Assembly (NCBI RefSeq): GCF_030053835.1
Contig: NZ_CP125655.1
Location: 3,348,001-3,412,000 of the forward strand
From: Cellulomonas sp. ES6
GTDB taxonomy: Bacteria; Actinomycetota; Actinomycetes; Actinomycetales; Cellulomonadaceae
Reading direction: 5' to 3'
DNA: 64,000 nt
Under the pieces are notes generated by a model. That model did no database searches. It was not told the DNA's origin and worked only from the letters and a program-made list of their open reading frames with translations. This document shows, piece by piece, positions 33,691 to 45,992 of the stretch. Within the stretch, counting starts at the first letter, position 1. Every line of letters begins with the position of its first letter. Both the position numbers and the translations under genes were made by a program.

Positions 33691-34878
33691 TCAGGCGATC
33701 GTCGCGACCGCCTGACGGGCGATCTCGAGCTCCTCGTTGGTGGGGATCACCAGCACGGTGACCTCCGCGCCGTCCGGGGAGATGACCGTCGGCTGCTTCT
33801 TGCGCCCGGCGTTGCGCTCCGGGTCGACCTGGATGCCGAGGCGCTCCAGGCCCTGCAGGGCGTTGAGGCGGACGATGTCGTCGTTCTCGCCGATGCCGGC
33901 GGTGAACGTGATCGCGTCCACGTGCCCGAGCTCGGCGTAGTACTTGCCGACGTAGCCCTTGATGCGGTGGTAGTACACGTCGAGGGCCGTCTTCACGCGC
34001 TCGTCGCCGGCCGCGACCGCGTCGTGCACGTCGCGCATGTCGGTGTAGCCCGACAGGCCGAGCATCCCTGACTTCCGGTTCAGCAGCTCGTCCAGGTCGT
34101 CGATGGTGTAGCCGCCGACGCGGGCCAGGTGGAACAGCACGGCCGGGTCGATGTCCCCGGAGCGGGTGCCCATGACGAGGCCCTCGAGCGGGGTCAGGCC
34201 CATCGAGGTGTCGATGCACGCGCCGCCGCGCACGGCCGACGCGGAGGCGCCGTTGCCGAGGTGCAGGACGATCGTGTTGAGCTCGGACACGTCCTTGCCG
34301 AGGAACTCGGCGGTGGCGCGGGACACGTACAGGTGCGACGTGCCGTGCGCGCCGTAGCGGCGGATCTTGTACCGCTCGGCGACGTCCCGGTCGATGGCGT
34401 ACGTGTACGCGGCCGGGGGCATGGTGCGGTGGAACGCGGTGTCGAACACGGCGACGTGCGGGACGTTCGGGAACGCGTGCCGCGCCGCCTTGAGGCCCGC
34501 CACGTGCGCCGGGTTGTGCAGCGGCGCGAGGGGGGACAGGGCGTCGATCTGCGCGAGCACCTCGTCGTCGACGACCGCGGGGCCGTCGAAGACGTCGCCG
34601 CCCTGGACGACGCGGTGGCCGACGGCCGTCAGGTCCTCCTCGCGGAGCTGCGGCCCCTGCTGCTCGAACAGGTCGAGCACGACGCGCATGCCGGTCTCGT
34701 GGTCGGGCACCGGCTGCTCGAGCACCGTGGTGCCGGAGGGGCCCTCGTGCTTCACCTTGCCGACCTCGAGGCCGATGCGCTCCACGATGCCGGAGGCCAG
34801 GGCCTCGCCGCTGGTGACGTCGACCAGCTGGTACTTGATCGACGAGGAGCCGGAGTTGATGACGAGGACCGTGTTCAC
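33691..34878 (-). CDS. ackA: Acetate kinase
   Basis: Converts acetyl phosphate and ADP to acetate and ATP (reversible). The 395 residues show VLVINSGSSSIKYQLVD, VGHRVVQGG, PLAPLHNPAH, FDTAFHRTMP, RRYGAHGTSHLYVS, LHLGNGASASAV, MGTRSGDIDPAV and TFTAGIGEN, all standard. The GTG overlaps the pta stop by four bases, so the two are co-translated; a 25-bp hairpin follows. Together with phosphoketolase it closes an ATP-yielding route from sugar phosphates to acetate. Confidence 0.97.
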   Translation of the reverse strand: MNTVLVINSGSSSIKYQLVDVTSGEALASGIVERIGLEVGKVKHEGPSGTTVLEQPVPDHETGMRVVLDLFEQQGPQLREEDLTAVGHRVVQGGDVFDGPAVVDDEVLAQIDALSPLAPLHNPAHVAGLKAARHAFPNVPHVAVFDTAFHRTMPPAAYTYAIDRDVAERYKIRRYGAHGTSHLYVSRATAEFLGKDVSELNTIVLHLGNGASASAVRGGACIDTSMGLTPLEGLVMGTRSGDIDPAVLFHLARVGGYTIDDLDELLNRKSGMLGLSGYTDMRDVHDAVAAGDERVKTALDVYYHRIKGYVGKYYAELGHVDAITFTAGIGENDDIVRLNALQGLERLGIQVDPERNAGRKKQPTVISPDGAEVTVLVIPTNEELEIARQAVATIA

Positions 34879-36956
34879 TTCGTGCCTTCCGAGGTCGCGC
34901 CCATGGCCTGGGCCTGGATCGCCGTGATGGCGACCGTGTTGACGATGTCCTGCACCAGGGCGCCCCGGGACAGGTCGTTGACGGGCTTGCGCAGGCCCTG
35001 GAGCACCGGGCCGACCGCGACGGCCCCGGCGGAGCGCTGCACGGCCTTGTACGTGTTGTTGCCGGTGTTGAGGTCGGGGAACACGAACACGGTCGCCCGG
35101 CCGGCCACGTCGGAGTCCGGCATCTTCGTGCGGGCCACCGAGGCGTCCACGGCGGCGTCGTACTGGATGGGGCCCTCGACGTTGAGGTCGGGGCGGCGCT
35201 CGCGGACCAGCTCGGTCGCGGTGCGGACCTTGTCGACGTCGGCGCCCGAGCCGGACATGCCGGTGGAGTACGACAGCATCGCGATGCGGGGCTCGATGCC
35301 GAACTGCGCGGCGGTGGCGGCCGACGAGATCGCGATGTCCGCGAGCTGCTCGGCCGTCGGGTCGGGGTTCACCGCGCAGTCGCCGTAGACGAGCACGCGG
35401 TCCTCGAGGCACATGAGGAACACGGACGAGACGACCGACGTGCCGGGCACCGTCTTGATGATCTCGAAGGACGGCTTGATGGTGTGGGCGGTGGTGTGCG
35501 CCGCGCCGGAGACCATGCCGTCCGCGAGGCCGAGCTGCACCATCATCGTGCCGAAGTACGACACCGAGGACACGATCTCCCGGGCTCGCTCCACCGTCAT
35601 GCCCTTGTGCTTGCGCATCTCGGTGTACTCGGCGGCGAACCGCTCCAGCAGGTCGCCCGACTTCGGGTCGACGACGGTGGCGGCGGCCAGGTTGAGACCG
35701 AGCTCGGTCGCGCGGGTCCGGATCGCCGCCTCGTCGCCGAGGATCGTCAGGTCCGCGACCTCGCGCTGGAGCAGCGTGGAGGCGGCCCGCAGGATGCGGT
35801 CGTCGTTGCCCTCGGGGAGCACGATGTGCTTGCGGTCCGAGCGGGCCCGGTCGAGCAGCTCGTACTCGAACATCAGCGGCGTCACGACGTCGGGCGCCGG
35901 GACCTCGAGGGCCGCGAGCGCCTCCTCGGCGTCGGTGTACTTCTCGAACAGGGCGAGCGCGGTGTCGACCTTGCGCTGCGAGTCGGCCGAGAGGCGGCCG
36001 CGGGTGCCGGCCGCCTCGCTCGCCGAGCGGAACGTGCCCAGCTCGGTGCGGATCAGCGGCAGGCGGCTGCCCAGGCCGTCGACGAGGCGGGTGACGATGG
36101 CCGGCGGCTCGAACCCGCCGTTGAGGATGATGCCGGACAGCGACGGGAAGCCGTCGGCGGTGTGCGCCATGAGCAGGCCGAGCAGGATGTCCGAGCGGTC
36201 GCCGGGGACGATGACGACGACGCCGTCGGACAGGCGCTCCAGCAGGTGCTCGATGGACATCGCGCCGACGAGCACCTCGGTGGCCTCGCGGGACAGCAGC
36301 TGCTCGTCGCCGCCGACCAGCCGGCCGCCGACGGACTCCATGAGCTGGCGGACGGTCGGGGCCACGAGGAACGGGTCCTCCGGCAGCGCCCACGCGGTCG
36401 CGCGGGTGGCGAGCTCGGCGCGCACGGCGTCGACGTCCTCGGGGCGGCAGCGGTTCGCGACGATCGCGACCACCTGGGCGTGCCCGGCCTCGAGCTCCGC
36501 GGCGGCGACCTCGGCGACCTGGCGGACCTCCTCGGGGGTGCGGCCCTGCCCCTTGACGCACAGCAGCACCGGGGCGCCGAGGTTCGCGGCGATCCGGGCG
36601 TTGAACCCGAGCTCCGCGGGGCCGGCGATGTCGGTGTAGTCGGTGCCGACGATCACGACGACGTCGCAGGCGCGCGCGACCGCGTGGTACCGCTGCACGA
36701 TCGTCGCGAGCGCGGCCTCCGGGTCGGCGTGCACGGACTCGTACGTGGTGCCGATGCAGTCCTCGTAGCTGAGGTCCACGCCGTCGTGGGCGAGCAGCAG
36801 CTCCAGCACGTAGTCGGGGGTCTCGGTGGACCGGGCGATGGGGCGGAACACGCCGACCCTCTGCACGGTGCGGGTCAGCAGGTCGACGAGGCCGAGTGCC
36901 ACGGTCGACTTGCCGGTGTCCCCTTCCGGGGACGTGACGTAGATGCTGCGGGCCAC
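34875..36956 (-). CDS. pta: Phosphate acetyltransferase (long form)
   Basis: Interconverts acetyl-CoA and acetyl phosphate. The 693-residue product is the long type. A dethiobiotin-synthetase-like P-loop domain comes first (YVTSPEGDTGKSTVALGLVD), then a DRTGG regulatory domain (about 210-330: PTVRQLMESVGGRLVGG). The catalytic C-terminal domain comes last (about 365-693: IVLPEGNDDRILRAA, MVSGAAHTTAHTIKP, VYGDCAVNPDPTAEQLA, VFVFPDLNTGNNTYKAVQRS). GTG start fixed by the P-loop. ackA overlaps its end. The gap to phosphoketolase contains a terminator, so pta-ackA probably has its own promoter. Confidence 0.96.
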   Translation of the reverse strand: MARSIYVTSPEGDTGKSTVALGLVDLLTRTVQRVGVFRPIARSTETPDYVLELLLAHDGVDLSYEDCIGTTYESVHADPEAALATIVQRYHAVARACDVVVIVGTDYTDIAGPAELGFNARIAANLGAPVLLCVKGQGRTPEEVRQVAEVAAAELEAGHAQVVAIVANRCRPEDVDAVRAELATRATAWALPEDPFLVAPTVRQLMESVGGRLVGGDEQLLSREATEVLVGAMSIEHLLERLSDGVVVIVPGDRSDILLGLLMAHTADGFPSLSGIILNGGFEPPAIVTRLVDGLGSRLPLIRTELGTFRSASEAAGTRGRLSADSQRKVDTALALFEKYTDAEEALAALEVPAPDVVTPLMFEYELLDRARSDRKHIVLPEGNDDRILRAASTLLQREVADLTILGDEAAIRTRATELGLNLAAATVVDPKSGDLLERFAAEYTEMRKHKGMTVERAREIVSSVSYFGTMMVQLGLADGMVSGAAHTTAHTIKPSFEIIKTVPGTSVVSSVFLMCLEDRVLVYGDCAVNPDPTAEQLADIAISSAATAAQFGIEPRIAMLSYSTGMSGSGADVDKVRTATELVRERRPDLNVEGPIQYDAAVDASVARTKMPDSDVAGRATVFVFPDLNTGNNTYKAVQRSAGAVAVGPVLQGLRKPVNDLSRGALVQDIVNTVAITAIQAQAMGATSEGTK

Positions 36957-37116
36957 GGGTGGGGCTTCTTCCTGGTCGGTTCGGTGTCGCCGGGTGGTGG
37001 GATGAATTCTGCCGGACGTCGGGGGCGGGATCGGCCCACGGAGCCGGTGACGGTCGCCACGACGGGCCCTCCGGGGCCCGCGCGACCCCCCGACGTGTGA
37101 CCTAGGTCCCGGACGA

Positions 37117-37151
37117 CCGATGGCCCGCACCGAGGTGGTGCGGGCCATCGG
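37117..37151 (-). terminator. Phosphoketolase gene terminator
   Basis: CCGATGGCCCGCACC (37117-37131) pairs perfectly with 37137-37151 around a 5-base loop, 14 bases after the xfp stop on the minus strand. It separates xfp from the pta promoter region. Confidence 0.8.
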
Positions 37152-37165
37152 CCGCGAGGCGGGTG

Positions 37166-39652
37166 CTACTCGTTGTCACCGCCGGTCGCCGCGGTGGCGT
37201 TCTGCTGGGGGCCGCCGACCTCGGTGCCGGTCTCGCCCGCGTCGGGCCAGACCCAGTCGCGCACCTCGGGGAGGTCCTCGCCGTGCGCCCGGGTGTAGTC
37301 GTGGGCGCGGAGGCGGGCGTCCACCATGCGCTGGCGCAGGCCCGCGTACTTCGACCCCAGCGACGGCGTCTGGTCGATGACGTCGATGACCAGGTGGTAC
37401 CGGTCGAGGTCGTTCAGCATCACCATGTCGAACGGCGTCGTGGTGGTGCCCTCCTCCTTGTACCCCCGCACGTGCAGGTTCTTGTGCCCCTTGCGGCGGT
37501 ACGTCAGGCGGTGGATCAGCCACGGGTAGCCGTGGTACGCGAACACGATCGGCTTGTCCGTCGTGAACAGCGTGTTGAAGTCGCGGTCCGACAGGCCGTG
37601 CGGGTGCTCCCGCTCGTCCTGCAGGCGCATGAGGTCCACGACGTTGACGACCCGCACCTTGAGGTCGGGCAGCTCCTGGCGCAGGATGTGCGCCGCCGCC
37701 AGCACCTCGAGCGTCGGCACGTCGCCGGCGCAGCCGAGCACCACGTCCGGGTCCTCGCCCTCGACCTCGGTGCCGGCCCACTCCCAGATGCCCAGGCCGC
37801 GGGTGCAGTGCGCGACGGCCTCGTCCATCGTGAGGAAGTTCGGCGCGGGCTGCTTGCCGGACACCACGACGTTGACGTACTGCCGGCTGCGCAGGCAGTG
37901 GTCGTACGTCGACAGCAGGGTGTTCGCGTCCGGCGGCAGGTACACCCGGACGATCTCGGCCTTCTTGTTCACGACGTGGTCGATGAAGCCCGGGTCCTGG
38001 TGGCTGAAGCCGTTGTGGTCCTGGCGCCACACGTGGCTGGACAGCAGGTAGTTCAGCGAGGCGATCGGCCGGCGCCACGGGATGTGGTTGGTGACCTTCA
38101 GCCACTTGGCGTGCTGGTTGAACATCGAGTCGACGATGTGGATGAAGGCCTCGTAGCTGGTGATCAGGCCGTGCCGGCCCGTCAGCAGGTAGCCCTCGAG
38201 CCAGCCCTGGCACTGGTGCTCGGACAGCATCTCGACGACGCGGCCCATCCGGGCCAGGTGGTCGTCGACGTCCGTCGGCAGGTACTCGGCGTTCCACTGC
38301 TTGTTCGTCACGTCGAACACGGCCTGCAGGCGGTTGGACGCCGTCTCGTCCGGGCCGAAGATCCGGAAGTTGTCCGGGTTCCGGCGGATGACCTCGGTGA
38401 GGTACTTGCCGAGCTCGCGGGTGGCCTCGGAGATCGAGCCGCCCGGCACCGGCACCTCGACCGCGAAGTCGCGGAAGTCCGGCAGCCGCAGGTCCTTGAG
38501 CAGCAGGCCGCCGTTGGCGTGCGGGTTGTCGCTCATCCGCAGCGTGCCGCCCGGGGCGAGGGCCGTGATGTCCGCCTTGACCGAGCCGTCCGCCTCGAAC
38601 AGCTCCTCCGGGCGGTACGACTGCAGCCAGCCCTCGAGGACCTTCAGGTGCTCGTCGGTGTCGCGGGCGCTGGCCAGCGGGACCTGGTGCGAGCGCCAGG
38701 AGTTCTCGACCTGCTTGTCGTCGATGACCGGCGGGCAGGTCCAGCCCTTCGGGGTCTTGAAGATGATCATCGGCCACGCCGGGCGGGACTCGTCGCCCGC
38801 GGCGGCGCGCGCCTTGATCTCGGAGATCTCGTCGAGCACGACGTCCAGCAGCTCGGCGAACCGGGCGTGCACCGCGGCGTGGTCCTCGCCGTCGAAGCCG
38901 CCGACGAACAGGTGCGGCTTGTGGCCGTACCCGCGCATGAGGTCGAGCAGCTCCTCCTCGGGGATGCGCGCCAGGACGGTCGGGTTGGCGATCTTGTACC
39001 CGTTGAGGTGCAGGATCGGCAGCACGACGCCGTCCTTGGCCGGGTCGATGAACTTGTTCGAGTGCCAGGACGTCGCCAGCGGGCCGGTCTCGGCCTCGCC
39101 GTCGCCGACGACCGCCGCGACCAGCAGGTCCGGGTTGTCGAACGCCGCGCCGTACGCGTGCGACAGGGCGTAGCCCAGCTCGCCGCCCTCGTGGATGGAG
39201 CCCGGCGTCTCCGGCGCCACGTGGCTCGGGATGCCGCCCGGGAAGGAGAACTGCCGGAACAGCCGGCGCACGCCCTCCTCGTCGGGGGTGATGTCGGAGT
39301 AGACCTCGGAGTACGTGCCGTCGAGGTACGCGCTCGCGACGAGGCCGGGGCCGCCGTGGCCGGGGCCCGTCAGGTACAGCGTCGACTGCTCGCGCTCCGC
39401 GATGACGCGGTTCAGGTGCGCGTACAGGAAGTTCAGGCCCGGCGTCGTGCCCCAGTGGCCGAGCAGCCGCGGCTTGACGTGGTCGCGGGTCAGCGGCTGT
39501 CGCAGCAGCGGGTTGTCCAGCAGGTAGATCTGGCCCACCGACAGGTAGTTGGCCGTCCGCCACCAGGCGTCGATGCGCCGGAGCGTCTCCTCGGAGACCG
39601 GCTGGCCGGACCCGGCCCGCCAGGTCTCGAGCGGCGCCGTCGTCGTCGTCAT
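37166..39652 (-). CDS. xfp: Xylulose-5-phosphate/fructose-6-phosphate phosphoketolase
   Basis: Thiamine-diphosphate enzyme that splits xylulose-5-phosphate (and often fructose-6-phosphate) with phosphate to acetyl phosphate plus an aldose phosphate. The 828-residue product has [65 protein letters not shown] with the ThDP-Mg site, [17 protein letters not shown], and IDVIDQTP near the C-terminus. ATG with GGGGAGAG seven bases upstream. With pta and ackA next on the same strand it forms a bifid-shunt-like ATP-generating route. Confidence 0.96.
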   Translation of the reverse strand: MTTTTAPLETWRAGSGQPVSEETLRRIDAWWRTANYLSVGQIYLLDNPLLRQPLTRDHVKPRLLGHWGTTPGLNFLYAHLNRVIAEREQSTLYLTGPGHGGPGLVASAYLDGTYSEVYSDITPDEEGVRRLFRQFSFPGGIPSHVAPETPGSIHEGGELGYALSHAYGAAFDNPDLLVAAVVGDGEAETGPLATSWHSNKFIDPAKDGVVLPILHLNGYKIANPTVLARIPEEELLDLMRGYGHKPHLFVGGFDGEDHAAVHARFAELLDVVLDEISEIKARAAAGDESRPAWPMIIFKTPKGWTCPPVIDDKQVENSWRSHQVPLASARDTDEHLKVLEGWLQSYRPEELFEADGSVKADITALAPGGTLRMSDNPHANGGLLLKDLRLPDFRDFAVEVPVPGGSISEATRELGKYLTEVIRRNPDNFRIFGPDETASNRLQAVFDVTNKQWNAEYLPTDVDDHLARMGRVVEMLSEHQCQGWLEGYLLTGRHGLITSYEAFIHIVDSMFNQHAKWLKVTNHIPWRRPIASLNYLLSSHVWRQDHNGFSHQDPGFIDHVVNKKAEIVRVYLPPDANTLLSTYDHCLRSRQYVNVVVSGKQPAPNFLTMDEAVAHCTRGLGIWEWAGTEVEGEDPDVVLGCAGDVPTLEVLAAAHILRQELPDLKVRVVNVVDLMRLQDEREHPHGLSDRDFNTLFTTDKPIVFAYHGYPWLIHRLTYRRKGHKNLHVRGYKEEGTTTTPFDMVMLNDLDRYHLVIDVIDQTPSLGSKYAGLRQRMVDARLRAHDYTRAHGEDLPEVRDWVWPDAGETGTEVGGPQQNATAATGGDNE

Positions 39653-39902
39653 GTCTCTCCCCGTTTCGCAGAACCACGGATGAGCCGTGGGCCCGGACGA
39701 GCGCCCCCCGCCGGGCATCCCCCAGCCTTGCGGCGCCGGACGCCGCGAGCCGGGACGTCCGACCTAGCCGGCAGCCCCGTGGCCGTACCTCGGCCCCGAC
39801 CCATCCAACCCCATCGGGTGACGGGGTGCACCCGCCCCCACGGGCGCGGGGACGGGGCCGTGCGGCCGGGGTCCCGGCTCGGGTCCCGGCGCCCCGGCCG
39901 GG

Positions 39903-39908
39903 TACCGT
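39903..39908 (+). promoter_or_regulatory. Putative -10 box of the SURF1 gene
   Basis: TACCGT, six bases before the GTG at 39915, in the 262-base region it shares with the divergent xfp gene. Confidence 0.45.
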
Positions 39909-39914
39909 GCTGAG

Positions 39915-40778
39915 GTGCCCGAGACCTCCCGCGCCGAGCGGCGCGCGACCCTGTGGCGGGTCGCGCGCACGCCGCGCATGATCGGCCTTCTCGTGGTCCT
40001 GCTCGCCGCGGCGGCGGTCTGCGGGCGGCTCGGCGCCTGGCAGCTCGAGCGCGCGGAGGTCCGCGGGGCGGCCGCCCAGGCGCGGGCGCTCGCGGAGGTC
40101 GAGGCGCAGCCGCCCGTGCCGCTCGAGGACGTGCTGGCCCCGCAGTCGACGTTCGACGGGTCGCTCGTGGGGCGCCGGATCGAGGTGACCGGGCGGTACG
40201 AGGCGGACGGGCAGCTGCTCGTGACGGACCGCGGCCTGGACGGGCGCACCGGCTCGCTCGTCCTGACGCCGCTGCGCGTCGAGTCCGCGGACCCGGAGGC
40301 CGACGGGGCGGTGCTGCCGGTGGTGCGCGGGTGGGTGCCCGCCGACGTGCAGGACCCCGCGGCGCCCGAGCTGGCGGTGCCCGCGGGCACCGTCACCGTG
40401 ACCGGGTACCTGCAGGCGTCCGAGGACTCCGGCGCGCCGCTGACCGGCGACGGCACGACCGACAGCGTGTCGTCCGCCGAGCTGCTGGGCGTGTGGGGCG
40501 GCCCCATCTGGACGGGCTACGCGGTGCTCACGACGTCCGACCCCGCGCAGCCGGCCGCCGTGGAGCTGCTGCCGCCGCCGAAGCGGTCCGGCACGGGGCT
40601 CAACCTGCAGAACCTCGGCTACGCGGCGCAGTGGTTCGTCTTCGGCGCGTTCGCGGTGGCGCTCTGGGTGCGGCTGCTCAAGGACGAGGTGCTGCGCGAG
40701 TCCGGCGAGCTCGGGCCGGCGGACGCCGGGACCGACCACGGCGCGGGCCCGGGCGACGCACCGCCGCCCGGGGCCTGA
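39915..40778 (+). CDS. SURF1 family protein (cytochrome oxidase assembly)
   Basis: A 287-residue membrane protein helping assemble the haem a centre of cytochrome c oxidase. One transmembrane helix lies near the N-terminus (about 22-38, IGLLVVLLAAAAVCGRLGAW, ending in the family's LG-WQL pattern) and one near the C-terminus (about 243-262). Between them is an extracytoplasmic domain with VEVTGRYEADGQLLV-type strands and VVRGWVPADV, as in SURF1. The end is a hydrophilic Asp/Gly/Pro tail. Convergent with the ABC pair; only 22 bases separate the stops. Confidence 0.88.
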   Translation: MPETSRAERRATLWRVARTPRMIGLLVVLLAAAAVCGRLGAWQLERAEVRGAAAQARALAEVEAQPPVPLEDVLAPQSTFDGSLVGRRIEVTGRYEADGQLLVTDRGLDGRTGSLVLTPLRVESADPEADGAVLPVVRGWVPADVQDPAAPELAVPAGTVTVTGYLQASEDSGAPLTGDGTTDSVSSAELLGVWGGPIWTGYAVLTTSDPAQPAAVELLPPPKRSGTGLNLQNLGYAAQWFVFGAFAVALWVRLLKDEVLRESGELGPADAGTDHGAGPGDAPPPGA

Positions 40779-40800
40779 GCGGCGGCACGTCGCGCGGCGG

Positions 40801-42514
40801 CTACTCCCGCTGCCAGGAGCTCCAGAGCGAGGCGTACTCCCCGCCGGCCGCCACGAGCTCGTCGTGCGGCCCGATCTCCGTGATGCGCCCGGCGTCGACC
40901 ACGGCGACGCGGTCGGCGTCGTGCGCGGTGTGCAGCCGGTGGGCGATCGCGACCACCGTGCGGCCCTCGAGCACCGCCGACAGGGAGCGCTCCAGGTGCC
41001 GGGCGGCCCGCGGGTCGAGCAGCGACGTCGCCTCGTCGAGCACCAGCGTGTGCGGGTCGAGCAGCACGAGCCGGGCGAGGGCCACCTGCTGCGCCTGCGC
41101 CGGGGTGAGCGCGACGCCGCCGGAGCCCACCTCCGTGGCGAGCCCGCCGGGCAGCGCCGCCACCCACTCCCAGGCGTCGACGGCCCGCAGCGCCCGCTCG
41201 AGGGCGGCGTCGTCGGCGTCCGGGTCGGCCAGCCTCAGGTTGTCGGCGAGCGGCCCGACGAACACGTGGTGCTCCTGCGTCACGAGCGCGACGTGGCCGC
41301 GCAGCTCGTCCAGCGGCAGGTCGACCAGCGGGACCTCGCCGACCGTCACGGCACCGCCCGTGGGCGGGTGGATGCCGGCGAGCATCCGCCCGAGCGTCGA
41401 CTTGCCGGCGCCGGACGGCCCGACGACGGCGAGCCGCTCGCCGGTGCGCAGCGTGAGGTCCACCCCGTGCAGCACGTCGCGGCCGGGCCGGTACGCGTAC
41501 CGGACCTCGCTGGCGACCACGGCCTCGTCCGCGGGACGGGCGTCGCGGGCCGTGCGGTCCGGGGCGACGTCCGCGACCCCGATGATCCGGGCCAGCGACG
41601 TCGCGCCGACCTGGATCTCGTCGAGCCAGAAGATCAGCTCGCCGATGGGGTGGATGATCTGCATCGCGTACAGCGCGATCGTCGTGACGGCCCCGACCGT
41701 CGCGTGCCCGGTCGAGATCAGGTACGCGCCCCAGGCCAGCACGGCGACCACCGGCAGGATGAACGCGGTGTCCACGCCGGGGAACAGCACGGTCCGCAGG
41801 CCCAGCGTGCGGGTCTCGGCGGCGAACGCCTCCCGCAGGTCCGCGTCCAGCCGGGCCCGCCGGCGTGCGCCGAGCCCGAGCGCGTCCACGGTGCGGGCGC
41901 CCTCCACGGACTCCGTGATCGTCCCGTTGATCGTCGCGTAGGCCGCGGACTCGCGCAGGTACGCCGGGGCGGCCCGGCGCAGGTACCAGCGGGTGACGCC
42001 GAGCAGCAGCGGCAGCCCGGCGAGCAGGCCGATCGCCACGAGCGCGTTCGTCACCACGGCCGCGACAGCCGTCAGGGCGATGGTCGCGACCGTGACGAGG
42101 ATCCGCGGCACCCCGAACCGGACCGTGTACTGCACCCGGTCGATGTCGGTGGTGGTCCGCGCGACCAGGTCGCCGGTGCCGGCCCGCTCCACGGTGGACA
42201 GCGGCAGCCGGGTGACGGTCGCGACGAACTCCTCGCGGAGCTCCGCGAACACCGTCTCGCCGAGCACCATCGCCGACCGCTGGGCGTAGCGGATGAGGAC
42301 GGTCTGGGCGAGCACGGCGACGACGAGCACGAGGATCGTCCGGTCGACCGCGGCCGTCGTGGTGCCGTCGACGACGGCGTCCACGAGGCGGCCGAGCAGC
42401 CAGGGCCCGGTGAGGCCCGCGGTGGCCGCGAGGACGTGCAGCACCACGACCAGCACGAGGCCCCGGCGGTGCCGGCGGAGCAGCGCGGCGGTGTGCCGGC
42501 GCAGGGTGGTCGGG

Positions 42515-42534
<20 letters not shown>
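40801..42534 (-). CDS. ABC exporter subunit (TMD-NBD) with degenerate signature motif
   Basis: A 577-residue half-transporter with six predicted transmembrane helices (about 25-320) and a nucleotide-binding domain. Walker A is intact (VVGPSGAGKSTLGRML), Q-loop LVTQEHHVF, Walker B TLVLDEATSLLD and the H-loop (IAHRLHTAHD) are present. The ABC signature is LTPAQAQQVALARL instead of LSGGQ. Its GTG lies 20 bases inside the 3' end of the partner gene, so the two are co-translated. The substrate is unknown. Together with the partner, a heterodimer with one competent ATP site is predicted. Confidence 0.9.
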
Positions 42535-44401
<1,867 letters not shown>

Positions 44402-44409
44402 GACGGACC

Positions 44410-44415
44410 ACGCTA
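44410..44415 (-). promoter_or_regulatory. Putative -10 box of the ABC exporter operon
   Basis: TAGCGT on the minus strand, eight bases before the GTG at 44401, with TTGCCG about 19 bases further upstream as a possible -35. Confidence 0.4.
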
Positions 44416-44526
44416 CGGGTGAGCCCTGACACACCGGCAAGGGAATTGGCCGGTCGCGCGCGACGACCGCGCGGCCGCTGGGGGACAATCACCGGGAGCA
44501 CCCCGCCGGCCGCCGAGAGGACCCCC

Positions 44527-44940
44527 ATGACCGAGCCCGCCCCCGCCGGACGGCCCGCCCCCGCGCCGGTCCTCGAGAGCGCCCCCGGCAGGCTCGCCCG
44601 CTACCGCGCGATGGCGTGGGTCACCGGCACGATGCTGCTGGTGCTCTGCCTCGAGATGGTGCTCAAGTACGTGCTGCACGCCGGCGGCGTCGACCCGGCG
44701 ACCGGGGACCCGGAGCCCGTCCTCGGGACCTGGGTGGCCATCGCGCACGGCTGGGTCTACGTCGTCTACCTGGCGACCGTCGTGCAGCTCTGGTCGGCCA
44801 TGCGCTGGTCGCTCGGCCGGCTGGCCACGATGGCGCTCGCGGGCGTGGTCCCCGTCATGTCGTTCGTGCTGGAGCGGCGGGTGCACGCCGACGCCGTCGC
44901 CCGGATCGAGGGCCGGCCGGCGTCCGCCCCCGCCCGCTGA
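44527..44940 (+). CDS. DUF3817 integral membrane protein
   Basis: A 137-residue protein with three predicted membrane helices (about 30-50, 68-88, 98-118) in the YRAMAWVTGTMLLVLCLEM and VAIAHGWVYVVYLATVVQLW pattern of DUF3817, a family found next to guaA in many actinobacteria. The function is unknown. ATG after GAGAGGACC. Its last 86 bases overlap the 3' end of the convergent acyltransferase gene, which is unusual in this window. Confidence 0.85.
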   Translation: MTEPAPAGRPAPAPVLESAPGRLARYRAMAWVTGTMLLVLCLEMVLKYVLHAGGVDPATGDPEPVLGTWVAIAHGWVYVVYLATVVQLWSAMRWSLGRLATMALAGVVPVMSFVLERRVHADAVARIEGRPASAPAR

Positions 44941-45985
44941 CCCGGCGCCCGCCGAGCAGTCGCGCGCGCAGCCGTCCCGCGGGACGCTCGACCAGCCACC
45001 AGCTCGCGGTGGCGGCGACGAGCGTGAGCGCGATCGTGGCGAGGGCGCCGAGCGCGTCCTGCGGGTGGTGCAGCCACCGCACGATCGCCGCGTTCCACAG
45101 GTAGGCGGCGTAGGAGATCGTGCCGAGGGCGACCGCCGGACGCAGCAGCCGGCTGGGCAGGACCGGCCAGCGGCCGGCGTACGACACGAGCACGACGGTG
45201 GCCGCGGCCACCGACGGCACTCCCAGCAGGTACCACCAGGGGTGCGCCCCGGTGGGCCCGGACAGGGAGGTCGCCAGCAGCAGCGCCACCAGCACGACCA
45301 GGAGCCGCCGCCGGGGCCCGCGTTCCGGCGGCAGCAGCTGCTGCAGCGTGTCCTGCCCGAGCCTGCCCGCGCAGCCGATGAGCAGCGCGGCGGCCCAGGA
45401 CGTGGGCAGCGCGTAGACGCGTGCGACGTCCGGCGCCACCAGCAGCATCGTGACGGTGCACGCCGCGAGCGTGCCGAGGACGCCGAGCCCGACCGCCACC
45501 CGCAGCAGGCCGCGCCGCCACGCCCATGCCAGGACGAGCGGCCACAGCAGGTAGAACTGCTCCTCGGTCGCCAGGGTCCAGAAGTGGTAGAGCGACTCGC
45601 TCCCGTGGGGGAGCAGCGGCAGGTTCATCGTGTAGGTCACGGCGGCCAGCAGCGACTCCGGGACGAGGTGGCGGTCGCCGAGGTGGTCCAGGGCGCCCTC
45701 GACGACGACGAAGCCCGCGAGCATGAACAGCATGGGCGGGTAGAGGCGCAGGGCACGCGCGGCGGCGAAGCGGCCGTAGCGCACGCGGCCGTGCTGCTCG
45801 ACGTCGCGGAGCAGCAGGCCCGTGATGAGCCAGCCGGAGAGGGCGAAGAAGATGGTCACGCCGACCACGCCGGCGGCGCCGAACGTCGCGGGCCAGGCGT
45901 GGTTGAGCAGGACGAGCGACACGGCGAGCCCACGGAGCGCGTCGAGGCCGGGCAGGCGGCGGGGCGTCGCGTCGGCATCTCTCAC
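44855..45985 (-). CDS. Acyltransferase 3 (OafA/YrhL-type) membrane protein
   Basis: A 376-residue multi-pass membrane acyltransferase that O-acetylates a cell-surface glycan or small molecule. The family hallmark is present: PGLDALRGLAVSLVLLNHAW with the catalytic-type His, then VTIFFALSGWLITGLLL and RFAAARALRLYPPML (R-x-R-x-Y-P). About ten hydrophobic helices follow, and the tail is Arg-rich. The GTG at 45985 has TATCTT seven bases upstream and no ribosome site. Substrate unknown; no glycan cluster is near. The 3' end overlaps the DUF3817 gene. Confidence 0.85.
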   Translation of the reverse strand: MRDADATPRRLPGLDALRGLAVSLVLLNHAWPATFGAAGVVGVTIFFALSGWLITGLLLRDVEQHGRVRYGRFAAARALRLYPPMLFMLAGFVVVEGALDHLGDRHLVPESLLAAVTYTMNLPLLPHGSESLYHFWTLATEEQFYLLWPLVLAWAWRRGLLRVAVGLGVLGTLAACTVTMLLVAPDVARVYALPTSWAAALLIGCAGRLGQDTLQQLLPPERGPRRRLLVVLVALLLATSLSGPTGAHPWWYLLGVPSVAAATVVLVSYAGRWPVLPSRLLRPAVALGTISYAAYLWNAAIVRWLHHPQDALGALATIALTLVAATASWWLVERPAGRLRARLLGGRRVSGRGRTPAGPRSGRRRRRAPAAPARTT

Positions 45986-45992
45986 GTTACGG

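Noticed and set aside
37176-40739. 1187-residue minus-strand frame overlapping xfp and SURF1
   Set aside because: It is an out-of-frame shadow; the true phosphoketolase frame shows all ThDP motifs.
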